Both the position numbers and the translations under genes were made by a program. DNA of 64,000 nucleotides. Source: Actinomadura barringtoniae. GTDB taxonomy: Bacteria > Actinomycetota > Actinomycetes > Streptosporangiales > Streptosporangiaceae. The notes beneath the pieces are model-generated. The model was not told the DNA's origin and did no database searches. It saw only the letters and a program-made list of their open reading frames with translations. Positions 49,631 through 57,744 of the stretch are shown piece after piece. Location of the stretch: the NCBI RefSeq assembly GCF_017573505.1, contig NZ_JAGEOJ010000006.1, forward strand, positions 372,001 through 436,000, read 5' to 3'. Every line of letters starts with the position of its first letter. Position 1 is the first letter of the stretch.

Positions 49631-51939
49631 CAATGTTCCTCCCCCAAAGTGATCAGAACCTCCGACTCGCCGGCCCGGATCAGGGTTCCCTGCTCGTGCC
49701 GTTCGGTGCGGCCGCCCGTCACCTCGGCGACCGGCCGGGCACCGACCAGCAGAACGTTCCAATCGCCGTCGTCCCGGTTCGCTGCGACACGGATCGCCGC
49801 CCCCTCCCGGGAGGTGACGAACGACGCGTCGCCGATCTCGGTCGTGACGCGGGCACCGTCGGCCGGCTCGTACAGCCGCAGTGTCACGCCGCGCGCGTGG
49901 TCGTAGTCGGGCCGGTCCGCGACCGCGCCCTCCGGGATGACCGCGCCGGGCCGTACGAGCAGGGGCACGCTGTCGAAACCGTGCCGCTCCCGCACCCACC
50001 GGCCGCCCTGGACCCGCTCGCCCGTGAGGTAGTGCGTCCACACGCCCTCGGGCACGTAGTACGAGACCTCTTCGCCGGCCGAGAAGACGGGAGCCACGAG
50101 AAGATCGTCGCCCAGCATGTACTGGCGTTCCAGATGCGTGCAGGCCGGGTCTTCAGGGAATTCCAGGACCATCGCGCGCATCATCGGCAGGCCGTCCTCG
50201 TGCGCCTGCCGCGCGGCCCCCGCCAGGTAGGGCATGAGCCGCATCTTCAGCCGAGTGAAGCTGCGCAGCACGTCTACCGACTCCTCGTCGAAGAGCCACG
50301 GCACCCGGTAGGAGTGGCTGCCGTGCAGGCGGCTGTGCGAGGACAGCAGCCCGAACGCGATCCACCGCTTGAACAGCGCCGGATCGGGCGTGCCCTCGAA
50401 GCCGCCGATGTCGTGACTCCAGTAGCCGAAGCCCGACAGCCCGAGCGACAGTCCGCCGCGCAGGCTCTCGCCCATCGCCTCGAACGTCGACTCGCAGTCG
50501 CCGCCCCAGTGCACCGGAAAGCGCTGGCTGCCCACCGTCGCCGACCGAGCGAAGACCACCGCCTCCGCCTCACCCCGCCGCTTGGTGAGCAGCTCGAACA
50601 CCGTCCGGTTGAACAGATACGTGTAGTAGTTGTGCGCCCGCTCCGGATCCGAGCCGTCGAAGTAGACGACATCAGTAGGGATGCGCTCCCCGAAATCGGT
50701 CTTGAAGCAATCAACACCCATATCAAGCAGAGCATCAAGCTTGCCCGCGTACCACTCCCGCGCCTCGGGATTGGTGAAGTCGACGACAGCAAGACCCGGC
50801 TGCCACTTGTCCCACTGCCACACGTCCCCGTTCGGCCGCGTGAGCAGGTAACCCCGCGCCTTGCCCTCACCAAAAAGAGGTGACCGCTGCGCGATGTACG
50901 GGTTGATCCACAGGCAGATCTTCAGCCCGCGCTCCTTGAGCCTGCGCAGCATCCCCGGCGGATCAGGAAAGACCCGCGGATCCCACTCGAAGTCACACCA
51001 GTTGAACTCGCGCATCCAGAAGCAGTCGAAATGAAAGACGCTCAGCGGCAGGTCCCGCTCGGCCATCCCATCGATGAACGACCCGACCGTCTCCTCGTCA
51101 TAAGACGTGGTGAACGAGGTAGACAGCCACAGCCCGTACGACCAGTCCGGCAGCCGCGCAGGCCGCCCGGTCAGCGCCGTGTACTTGCGCAAGATCTCCT
51201 TAGGCGTCGGCCCATAGATAAGGAAATAACGCAGCGACTGCCCCTCCACACTGAACTGCGTCCGCGTCACCACCTCCGACGCCACCTCGAACGAGACCCG
51301 CCCCGGATGGTCGACGAAGACCCCATAGCCCCCGTTGGTCAGAAAGAAAGGAACATTCTTATAAGCCTGGTCACTGTTCGTGCCGCCGTCGGCGTTCCAG
51401 ATGTCCACGGCCTGGCCGTTCTTGACAAGCGGCCCGAACCGTTCCCCCAGCCCGTAGACGCAATGGTCCACGCCCAGATCGAGCTGCTCGCGCACATAGT
51501 GCCCGCCGTCATCCGTCTCGATGATCGCCGTCGCCTTCGCGCCCCCACCCGTCAGCCGGCGCCCCTCGGCGAAGAAGTCGACGCCCCACCCCTCGCCCCG
51601 CCGCACCCGTACCGACAGCGCGCCCGAAGTGAGCGTCGCCGCGTCCTCACCCACGTCCACGGTCACGTCGGTCGCGGGATCCGCCGCCACCTCGAAGTCG
51701 GGACCGCGGTGCCGCTGCCCCGCGAAGTGCGTGATGGTCACCCCGATGACGTCCGCCATGGGCGAGGCGTACTCCAGCGTGACCACCGGCCCCTTGAGCA
51801 GGTCACCGCGGTGCCGGATCCGCTCGGCCGGCGCGTGCACCACGAGGGAGCCCGCTCCGGCCGTGCAGTCGAGGGCCTCCACCGGATAGGCGGCGCGCAC
51901 GCCCTCGCGCATCAACCAATAGCCGTCACTGAACTTCAT
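49630..51939 (-). CDS. GH31 alpha-xylosidase of the YicI type
   Basis: 769 residues, no signal peptide. Domain order is N-terminal beta-sandwich, (beta/alpha)8 barrel and C-terminal sandwiches. The barrel has FHFDCFWMREFNWCDFEWD, where YicI has the Cys-Phe-Trp that selects xylose; the nucleophile Asp is in FKTDFGERIP and the acid/base Asp in HWGGDCEST. These support alpha-xylosidase over alpha-glucosidase, acting on the alpha-1,6-xylose of xyloglucan oligosaccharides. The ATG at 51939 follows GAGGT. It is adjacent to the TnpB element, which separates it from the transporter genes. Confidence 0.93.
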   Translation of the reverse strand: MKFSDGYWLMREGVRAAYPVEALDCTAGAGSLVVHAPAERIRHRGDLLKGPVVTLEYASPMADVIGVTITHFAGQRHRGPDFEVAADPATDVTVDVGEDAATLTSGALSVRVRRGEGWGVDFFAEGRRLTGGGAKATAIIETDDGGHYVREQLDLGVDHCVYGLGERFGPLVKNGQAVDIWNADGGTNSDQAYKNVPFFLTNGGYGVFVDHPGRVSFEVASEVVTRTQFSVEGQSLRYFLIYGPTPKEILRKYTALTGRPARLPDWSYGLWLSTSFTTSYDEETVGSFIDGMAERDLPLSVFHFDCFWMREFNWCDFEWDPRVFPDPPGMLRRLKERGLKICLWINPYIAQRSPLFGEGKARGYLLTRPNGDVWQWDKWQPGLAVVDFTNPEAREWYAGKLDALLDMGVDCFKTDFGERIPTDVVYFDGSDPERAHNYYTYLFNRTVFELLTKRRGEAEAVVFARSATVGSQRFPVHWGGDCESTFEAMGESLRGGLSLGLSGFGYWSHDIGGFEGTPDPALFKRWIAFGLLSSHSRLHGSHSYRVPWLFDEESVDVLRSFTRLKMRLMPYLAGAARQAHEDGLPMMRAMVLEFPEDPACTHLERQYMLGDDLLVAPVFSAGEEVSYYVPEGVWTHYLTGERVQGGRWVRERHGFDSVPLLVRPGAVIPEGAVADRPDYDHARGVTLRLYEPADGARVTTEIGDASFVTSREGAAIRVAANRDDGDWNVLLVGARPVAEVTGGRTERHEQGTLIRAGESEVLITLGEEH

Positions 51940-51944
51940 CTGCA

Positions 51945-53172
51945 CCTCGGTGGAGACTCTGTCCGTCACCTTGCAGTGACGGCGAGCAGTTGTGTCGGTG
52001 GGTAGCGGTACGGTCACGACCGTGAAGGTCGTTGTCCAGGTGAAGCTGTTGCCGACCGCCGAACAGGCGGTGGCTCTCACAGCGACCCTTGATGCGGTCA
52101 ACCGGGCGGCGAACTACGACTCGGCCGTGGCGTACGACCGGTTCGCCGTGAAAGCGCGGCAGGTGCCGTTGCACCGTGTGGTGTACCGAGACCTGCGAGA
52201 CCGAGGCCTGGGCTCGCAGGGCGCCGTCCGGGTGATCCAACGGGTCGTGGACGCCTACGCCACCCTGCGTGGTCTGATCAAAGCTGGGCGGCTCGGGGTC
52301 GAAGGCTCCCGTGGCCGGGTGCTGGCCGAGTCCGAACCGATCGTGTTCCGGCCGGATGGTGCGCACCCGTTCGACGACCGAAACCTGTCGTGGCAGTACG
52401 ACGCGCGGACGGTGTCGATCTGGACGGTCCACGGCCGGATGAGGAACCTGGCCTACACAGGGCACCCGGGCCAGCTGAAGAGCCTGGCCGACATCCCTAT
52501 TCCCCAAAGGTATGAGCCGCGGGATTGGGTCGGGGTGGATCGGGGCATCGCCAACCTGGCCACCACCTCCGACGGGGTGAATCATCAGGGCCGGGGGCTG
52601 GAGCGCTATCGGCTCCGAATGGCGCGGGTTCGGGCGGAGTTGCAGGCCAAGGGCACCAAGTCCGCCAAACGCAAGCTGAAAAGGCGGGCCGGCCGGGAAG
52701 CCCGGCACGCCACCCACATCAACCACACCATCGCCAAGAGCGTGGTGGCCGATGCCGAACGCACCGGACGCGGAATCGCCCTGGAAGACCTCCAAGGCAT
52801 CCGCGACCGGACAAGGGTTCCACGGCACCAGCGGGCCACCCACTCCTCCTGGCCGTTCCACCAACTCGAACGCCACATCGCCTACAAGGCCGAGCGAGCC
52901 GGGGTCCCGTTCCTGACGGTGGACGCGCACTACACCTCCCAACGCTGCCCGCGGTGCGGGCATGTCTCCCGCCGCAACCGGCGGACCAGAGACCACTTCT
53001 GCTGTGTCGTGTGCGGGCTCGCCGGCCCGGCCGATCACATCGCCGCCGTGAACGTCGCTAGACGTGCACGAACGGCGTGGGTGCTTGCCAACGCGCCCCA
53101 TCTGGCCGTGTCACCGTCCTCTCGTCAGGGACTGTCACGAGCTGCAAGCCCGGTTTTTGAAGCCGGGTAGAT
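51945..53172 (+). mobile_element. IS200/IS605-group element carrying only tnpB; 3' hairpin overlaps the gene end
   Basis: The unit fills the space between the GH31 start (51939) and the permease stop (53176), on the opposite strand to both. No tnpA is present. At the right side a hairpin (CCCGG 53149-53153 / CCGGG 53163-53167, loop TTTTTGAAG) overlaps the last codons of tnpB, as expected of an IS605 right end and guide (omega) RNA scaffold. The exact left end lies between ~51945 and 51991 and could not be fixed. The transporter, GH31, GH1 and lacI genes share one direction, so the element looks inserted into what was a single operon. Confidence 0.75.
52022..53170 (+). CDS. tnpB: TnpB-family RNA-guided endonuclease (IS605 accessory protein)
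   Basis: 382 residues from the GTG at 52022 (another GTG at 51992 is possible). The RuvC-like triad is intact: D173 (VGVDRGIANLA), E255 (GIALEDLQGI) and D338 (GPADHIAAVNVA), with the four-cysteine zinc knuckle CPRC...C-V-V-C at 309-331. Between GHPGQLKSLAD and IPIPQRYEPRDWVGVD the typical beta-hairpin (QGE-DLxxRDGxFYL-type strand, about 25 residues) appears to be missing, so an in-frame internal deletion is likely and activity is doubtful. TnpB cuts DNA at sites matched by a guide from the element's right end. Confidence 0.85.
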   Translation: MKVVVQVKLLPTAEQAVALTATLDAVNRAANYDSAVAYDRFAVKARQVPLHRVVYRDLRDRGLGSQGAVRVIQRVVDAYATLRGLIKAGRLGVEGSRGRVLAESEPIVFRPDGAHPFDDRNLSWQYDARTVSIWTVHGRMRNLAYTGHPGQLKSLADIPIPQRYEPRDWVGVDRGIANLATTSDGVNHQGRGLERYRLRMARVRAELQAKGTKSAKRKLKRRAGREARHATHINHTIAKSVVADAERTGRGIALEDLQGIRDRTRVPRHQRATHSSWPFHQLERHIAYKAERAGVPFLTVDAHYTSQRCPRCGHVSRRNRRTRDHFCCVVCGLAGPADHIAAVNVARRARTAWVLANAPHLAVSPSSRQGLSRAASPVFEAG

Positions 53173-53175
53173 GGC

Positions 53176-54075
53176 TTACTTGATTGCTCCTGCCGTGAGG
53201 CCGCGGGACAGCGTGCGCTGGAAGACGAGGAAGAACAGGACGGTTGGCACGAGCCCGAGCAGCGCGGCGGCGCTGGACATGGTGGCGTCCATCATGCGCT
53301 GGCCCTGCAGGACGCCGAGTGCCACCGAGACCGTCTGGTTGTCCTGGGAGATCAGGAAGACCAGCGGGATGAGGAACTCGTTCCAGGTCCAGATGAAGAA
53401 GAAGACCAGCAGGATCGACAGCGTCGGCCGCACCACCGGGACGACGACCCGCCACAGGACCTGCCAGCGGTTCGCGCCGTCGATCCGTGCCGCTTCGAGG
53501 AGGGGGCGGGGGAACGTGCTGAGCACCGACGACAGCAGGTAGGTGCCGAACGCGCTCTGGATGACGGTGTAGACGATGATCACGCTGAGCCTGGTGTCGT
53601 ACAGGCCGACCTTCTTGGCCATGAAGTACAGCGGGTAGACCAGGGACTCCTGCGGCAGCGTGTTGGCCAAAAGCAGCACCGCCAGCACCCACATGCGGCC
53701 CTTGATGCGGCCGATGCCCAGGGCGTAGGCGTTCAGGATCGACAGCAGCACGGCCAGCACCGCGACCGAGCCGCTGATGAGGGCGCTGTTGAACAGGACC
53801 CGGCCGAAGTTCACCCGGTCCCAGAAGTCCTGGATGCCCTCCAGGTGAAGGCCTCCGGGCGCCGACAGCGGGCCGTGGTCGGTGTACTCCTGCGGGGTCT
53901 TGAACGCGTTGAGCAGCACGACGCCGAACGGGATCAGCATGACGCCGGCGAGTGCGATCAGCGCTACGAGGACGACGTAGGCGGAGGGGCCGCGGCGGCG
54001 GTGTCGTTTGGGCGCCTTGCCCGTTCGGGAGGCCGGCTTGGCTGCGGACGTGGACTTGGTGAGGGTCACGGTCAT
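53176..54075 (-). CDS. MalG-like permease of the probable xyloglucan-oligosaccharide transporter (CUT1)
   Basis: 299 residues. A basic Lys/Arg-rich N-terminal tail (~30) is followed by six membrane segments. EAA loop LEAARIDGANRWQVLWR; C-terminus QRTLSRGLTAGAIK. The ATG overlaps the upstream permease stop (ATGA). The gene ends a few bases from the right end of the TnpB element, which spares its last codon. Substrate assignment is by context: same operator as the GH3-GH35 operon and same direction as the GH31-GH1-lacI genes. Confidence 0.9.
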   Translation of the reverse strand: MTVTLTKSTSAAKPASRTGKAPKRHRRRGPSAYVVLVALIALAGVMLIPFGVVLLNAFKTPQEYTDHGPLSAPGGLHLEGIQDFWDRVNFGRVLFNSALISGSVAVLAVLLSILNAYALGIGRIKGRMWVLAVLLLANTLPQESLVYPLYFMAKKVGLYDTRLSVIIVYTVIQSAFGTYLLSSVLSTFPRPLLEAARIDGANRWQVLWRVVVPVVRPTLSILLVFFFIWTWNEFLIPLVFLISQDNQTVSVALGVLQGQRMMDATMSSAAALLGLVPTVLFFLVFQRTLSRGLTAGAIK

Positions 54076-54959
54076 CGTTCCTCACCCAGGTCGCTGCCCT
54101 GAACGCGGAGGAACACGACGGTCAGCGCGACGATGATGAGCGTCAGCACGGTCGCGATCGCCGAGCCGTAGCCGACGTCGGTCTTCTCGAAGAAGTTCTG
54201 GTACGAGTAGTACGACGGGACGTTGGTCGCGCCGCCTGGGCCGCCCTTGGTGAGCACGTAGATGGGGGCGAACGCCTTGAGCGCGGCGATCGTGGTCCAC
54301 AGCAGGACGACGAAGATCTCCGGCCGGATCTGCGGCACGGTGACGTGCCAGAAGCGCCGCGCCCACGAGGCGCCGTCGATCTCGGCCGCCTCGTAGAGGG
54401 ACGGGTCCACGCGTTGCAGGCCCGACATGAAGACCACGAGAGGGAAGCCGATCTGGATCCAGACCATGACGCCGAGGACGCTCCAGAGCGCCGTGCTCGG
54501 GTCGCCCAGCCAGTCGTGGGCGAGTGAGCCGAGTCCGAGTGCGGTGAGCAGTTTGTTGACCGCGCCGTTCTCAGGGGCGAGCAGCCAGCTCCAGACGACT
54601 CCGGCGATGACGATCGGCAGTACTTGGGGCATGTAGATGCAGGCGCGCAACGTGCTGGCGGTGCGCGAGCCGAAGTGCCGGTCGATCAGGTCGGTGAGCA
54701 GCGCCGCCAGCACCAGCCCGATCACGGTCGGCACGATCGCCATCCCGACGATCACCAGGCCGTTGTGCCGGAACGAGGCCCAGAACTCGCCGTCCTTGGC
54801 CAGCTCCCGGTAGTTGTCCAGGCCGACCCAGGTGGGGCTGCCCGTACCCGACCACTCCGTGAGGCTGGTGCCGATGTTCATCACGAACGGGACGCCGATG
54901 ACCCCGATGAACAGCACCAGCCCCGGGAGCAGATAGGGCAGGTAGGGAAGCCGCTTCAC
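54072..54959 (-). CDS. MalF-like permease of the probable xyloglucan-oligosaccharide transporter (CUT1)
   Basis: 295 residues from a GTG (VKRLPYLPYLLPGLVLFIGVIG) that overlaps the binding-protein stop by 4 nt. A longer reading from 55055 would run back into the binding-protein gene and was rejected. Six membrane segments; EAA loop YEAAEIDGASWARRFWH. Forms the channel with the downstream MalG-like partner. No ATPase gene is present. Confidence 0.9.
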   Translation of the reverse strand: MKRLPYLPYLLPGLVLFIGVIGVPFVMNIGTSLTEWSGTGSPTWVGLDNYRELAKDGEFWASFRHNGLVIVGMAIVPTVIGLVLAALLTDLIDRHFGSRTASTLRACIYMPQVLPIVIAGVVWSWLLAPENGAVNKLLTALGLGSLAHDWLGDPSTALWSVLGVMVWIQIGFPLVVFMSGLQRVDPSLYEAAEIDGASWARRFWHVTVPQIRPEIFVVLLWTTIAALKAFAPIYVLTKGGPGGATNVPSYYSYQNFFEKTDVGYGSAIATVLTLIIVALTVVFLRVQGSDLGEER

Positions 54960-56248
54960 TTGGGCAGACCACCGTCGTAGGCCTTCTGGACGTCGCCCAT
55001 GACCTTGTCCGGGGAGCCGTTGCCGTTCATGAGCTTCTGGGTCTCCGACACCCACGTGTCATAGAAGCCCGGCACCGGCCAGTCGGGGTAGTAGGCCAGG
55101 GCGTTGCCCTGCGTGAGGCCGTTGAAGTCGGCGATGAGCTTCTTGGCCTTGGCGTCGGTGATGGCCGCCGGATCCGCCGCGACCGGAATGCCGCCGGCGT
55201 TGCCGAGGGTGTTCTGCACGCCCTTCTTCATGGTGATGTCGATGAAGTCGTAGGCGAGGTCCTTGTGCTTGGAGCCCTTGGGGACCACCCAGTGGTTGCC
55301 GCCCGAACCGGGGGTCAGCTTTGCGCCGGGCCACACCGAGGTCTCCCAGTCGAACTTGGCGTTCTTGGCGACGCGGCCGAACCACCAGCTGCCCGAGAAC
55401 ATCATCGGGAATTTGCCGCTGATGAACGCCACGCCCGCGTCCTCGGCCTTGAGACTCACCGAGTTCTTGGCGATGTAGCCCTTCTTCACCCAGTCGGAGA
55501 AGGTGCTCGCGCCGTACATCCAGGCCGGGTCGTTGAAGTTGGCCTTGGCGGTGTAGCGCTGGAAGGCGTTCACCCAGGTGGCGTCGGCCTTGTCGAGGGC
55601 GAGCTGGTAGAGGAACTGGTGCGCCATGTATTCGGCGCCCGCGTTGGTCAGCGGCGTGACGCCCTTCTTCACGAACGCGTCCATCGCGGCGGTCAGTTCG
55701 GCGAAGTTCGTGGGGACCTTGACACCGTTCTTTTTGAACAGGTCCTTGTTGTAGTAGACCTGCAGGTATTCGGCGTAGTTGGGGACGCCGAACCATTTGT
55801 CGCCGCCCATGATGCCCTTGGCGTCGTACTTGGCGGTGACCTGCACGTTGGGGCTGATGAGCTTGTCCCAGCCGCGCTTGGTCACCTCGGAGGACAGGTC
55901 GGTGAGCAGGCCCTGCTTGGACAGCAGGCCGGTGGTGGCGTTGCCCTTGTTGTACTCCATGACGTCGGGCGCGTCCTTGGAGTTGAGGACCATCGGCGCG
56001 GTCTTCTGGATCTGCTCGAAGCCCTTCTCCTCGAACTTCACCTTCACGCCGGGATGGGTGGACTCGAACTCCTTGATCGCCTGGTTCCAGGCGACGGCCA
56101 TGGCGCTGTCAGGGCCTTCGTAGTGCCAGAGCCGCAGCTCCTTGGCTCCCGACGAGCCGCCGTCGTCGCCACCGCCGCAGGCGGCGAGCGCCAGAGACGC
56201 CGCGGCGAGCACGGCGAGCCCGACCCCGCTTCTGCGCGCTCTCATCAT
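54956..56248 (-). CDS. Binding lipoprotein of the probable xyloglucan-oligosaccharide transporter (CUT1)
   Basis: 430 residues. A tandem ATGATG start follows GGGAGGAAA. Lipobox LAAC (Cys24). The body is a family-1 binding protein: LRLWHYEGPDSAMAVAWNQ, DVMEYNKGNATTGLLS, YYNKDLFKKNGVKVPTNF and aromatic residues (WWFGRV, YYPDWPVPGFYD) that could line an oligosaccharide site. The first gene of the transporter operon, with promoter and TCGAAGCGCTTCGA operator directly upstream and divergent from the ECF sigma gene. Confidence 0.9.
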   Translation of the reverse strand: MMRARRSGVGLAVLAAASLALAACGGGDDGGSSGAKELRLWHYEGPDSAMAVAWNQAIKEFESTHPGVKVKFEEKGFEQIQKTAPMVLNSKDAPDVMEYNKGNATTGLLSKQGLLTDLSSEVTKRGWDKLISPNVQVTAKYDAKGIMGGDKWFGVPNYAEYLQVYYNKDLFKKNGVKVPTNFAELTAAMDAFVKKGVTPLTNAGAEYMAHQFLYQLALDKADATWVNAFQRYTAKANFNDPAWMYGASTFSDWVKKGYIAKNSVSLKAEDAGVAFISGKFPMMFSGSWWFGRVAKNAKFDWETSVWPGAKLTPGSGGNHWVVPKGSKHKDLAYDFIDITMKKGVQNTLGNAGGIPVAADPAAITDAKAKKLIADFNGLTQGNALAYYPDWPVPGFYDTWVSETQKLMNGNGSPDKVMGDVQKAYDGGLPK

Positions 56249-56268
56249 GGTTTCCTCCCGGGGTGGGG

Positions 56269-56333
56269 TCGAAGCGGGCAGTCGAAGCGCTTCGATTGCC
56301 GGGATCGTAAGCCCCGGGTGAGATGGGACACAA
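56269..56333 (-). promoter_or_regulatory. Transporter operon promoter with TCGAAGCGCTTCGA operator
   Basis: On the minus strand TTGTGT (56333-56328) and TACGAT (56309-56304) are 18 nt apart. The perfect palindrome TCGAAGCGCTTCGA (56282-56295) lies just downstream at about +10, with an extra half-site TCGAAGCG at 56269-56276. It is the same operator as at 47231, so the LacI at 47287 is the likely repressor. Confidence 0.82.
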
Positions 56334-56385
56334 TAGGGTCGTCCACCCCAAAACGCGATCAGCCCGCTTACCTGGGCGTACTTCT

Positions 56386-56399
56386 TGGGAGCGCTCCCA
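56386..56399 (+). promoter_or_regulatory. CebR box covering the ribosome binding site of the ECF sigma gene
   Basis: TGGGAGCGCTCCCA ends one base before the ATG at 56400 and extends to the 16-bp palindrome TTGGGAGCGCTCCCAA. Its GGGAG is the only Shine-Dalgarno-like sequence for that gene. It also lies 52 nt upstream of the -35 box of the divergent transporter promoter, so it could act on either gene. Confidence 0.8.
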
Positions 56400-56969
56400 A
56401 TGCCGACCGGGCCACACTCCGACGCGGCCGACGCCGACGCCAACGCCGACCCGTCCACCCCGTCTGACCGGGCCGAGTTCCGCCGGTTCTTCGAACGGCA
56501 TCACCGCGAGCTGGCGCGGCTGGCGTACCTGATGCTCGGGGATCCCGACGCCGCCGACGACCTGACCGCCGACGCCCTCGTCGCCGCCTGGCGCCAGTGG
56601 GACCGCGTCCGTGCCGCCGACCAGCCGCTGGCCTACGTGCGGCGCGTGCTGATGAACCTGTGCAGCAGCCGGATCCGCACGCTGGTGCGCGAACGCGGCA
56701 AGCTCGCGATCCTGGCGACGACGTTCGAGCCCCACACCGACGGTCCCGACGTGCCCGCCGTGGTCGACGTACGGGCCGCCCTGCGATGCCTGCCGACGCG
56801 CAAGCGCGCCTGCGTCGTGCTCCGCTTCGCCTTCGACCTGTCCGAGCAGGAGACGGCCGAGGTGCTCGGGGTGTCGGTCGGCACGGTGAAGAGCCAGACC
56901 TCCAAGGGCATGGCGCAGCTCGAACAGCTACTCGGCGGGTCCGTCCTGATGCCGGAGGTGCGGAACTGA
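56400..56969 (+). CDS. SigE-family ECF RNA polymerase sigma factor
   Basis: 189 residues. Region 2 is RAEFRRFFERHHRELARLAY...LTADALVAAWRQW; region 4 is LRCLPTRKRACVVLRFAFD and SEQETAEVLGVSVGTVKSQ. The pattern is that of the actinomycete SigE-family group (TIGR02983-like). I chose the ATG at 56400 because GGGAG lies 8 nt upstream; a TTG five codons earlier falls inside the operator. Its stop overlaps the next gene's start by 1 nt (TGATG), so the partner protein is co-translated and probably modulates it. Confidence 0.88.
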   Translation: MPTGPHSDAADADANADPSTPSDRAEFRRFFERHHRELARLAYLMLGDPDAADDLTADALVAAWRQWDRVRAADQPLAYVRRVLMNLCSSRIRTLVRERGKLAILATTFEPHTDGPDVPAVVDVRAALRCLPTRKRACVVLRFAFDLSEQETAEVLGVSVGTVKSQTSKGMAQLEQLLGGSVLMPEVRN

Positions 56970-57637
56970 TGGAACGTCATGAGATCCGCGAACAGCTGCG
57001 TTCTGTGGCAGGCGAAGGTCGTCCCGACCGGGACCGCATCTGGGCCCGCATCGAGGCGGGCATGGCGGAGACCGTCCCCGCGCCGCAGAGCCGGACGCGA
57101 GCCTGGCCGCGCATGGCGATGGCCGCGCTCGCAACGGTGGCGGTGATGGTCCTGGCGAGCGGGGTGGCCTGGCAGCTGACCGGACGGAACGAGGCGCCAC
57201 CGGCCGCTCCGGCATCGACCTCGACGTCGACCCCGTCCTCGCCGGCAAGCGCACCGCCACGCGCTCCGGTGAATCGCTCCTGGGCGGTCACGGCGTCCGT
57301 CGACCCGAACAGCAACGCCTACTGGGCACAGAACACCCTGGTCCTGAAGGTGAAGCACAAGCTCACCGGCCTCGCCGTGACGATCCGCGTCGCTCGCACC
57401 GCGAACGTGGCCGCCACCGCCTCGTGGCTGTCGTTGCCCGCGAGCGATTTCCGCATCTCCACCGACACGACCGCGAGCGAGGTCATCTACCGCTGGACGC
57501 TGCTGCCCGGGAGGACGATCCGGCCGGGCTCGTACACCCTGGCCGCCCAGTACAACCGGGGTGCGGGCCACGATCCGCGCCAGGACGCCTACTCGGTCCG
57601 CTCGGACGGCGACCTGTCCGCGGGAGGTCACTTCTGA
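56969..57637 (+). CDS. Single-pass membrane protein partnered with the ECF sigma factor
   Basis: 222 residues. A charged cytoplasmic N-terminal segment (~1-47) resembles the start of anti-sigma-like proteins. One membrane helix (~48-68, WPRMAMAALATVAVMVLASGV) is followed by a Pro/Ser/Thr-rich linker (~75-100) and an extracytoplasmic beta-rich domain (~103-215, AVTASVDPNSNAYWAQNTLVLKV). No zinc-binding anti-sigma motif (HXXXCXXC) is present. Proteins of this layout routinely follow SigE-family ECF genes in actinomycetes. A role in restraining or tuning the sigma factor is inferred, not shown. Confidence 0.75.
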   Translation: MERHEIREQLRSVAGEGRPDRDRIWARIEAGMAETVPAPQSRTRAWPRMAMAALATVAVMVLASGVAWQLTGRNEAPPAAPASTSTSTPSSPASAPPRAPVNRSWAVTASVDPNSNAYWAQNTLVLKVKHKLTGLAVTIRVARTANVAATASWLSLPASDFRISTDTTASEVIYRWTLLPGRTIRPGSYTLAAQYNRGAGHDPRQDAYSVRSDGDLSAGGHF

Positions 57638-57651
57638 TCGTCCTCTCGAAA

Positions 57652-57711
57652 TGTTCGCGCTACCACATGTCCGATCTGAGGCATTGACACCGTGAAGAGT
57701 TAGCGCAAACA
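57652..57711 (+). promoter_or_regulatory. Promoter of the LacI gene at 57745 with two T-N3-AGCGCT-N3-A-like operators
   Basis: TTGACA (57684-57689) with a -10-like AAACAT 17 nt later. TGTTCGCGCTACCA (57652-57665) and AGTTAGCGCAAACA (57698-57711) each differ by two bases from the perfect palindrome TGTTAGCGCTAACA at 58819. The second copy overlaps the -10 region, consistent with autorepression. Confidence 0.7.
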
Positions 57712-57744
57712 TTCGGATCAGCATCCAGATGTGAAGGGGGTCAC

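Noticed and set aside
48281..50041. Frameshifted fusion of GH31 and GH1
   Set aside because: GH31 ends in its own stop and GH1 starts at an overlapping ATG (TGATG); both proteins are full length, so this is ordinary translational coupling.
52022..53170. TnpB as a Cas12-type effector of a CRISPR locus
   Set aside because: No repeats-spacers or cas genes nearby; size, zinc knuckle and right-end hairpin fit an IS605-group TnpB.
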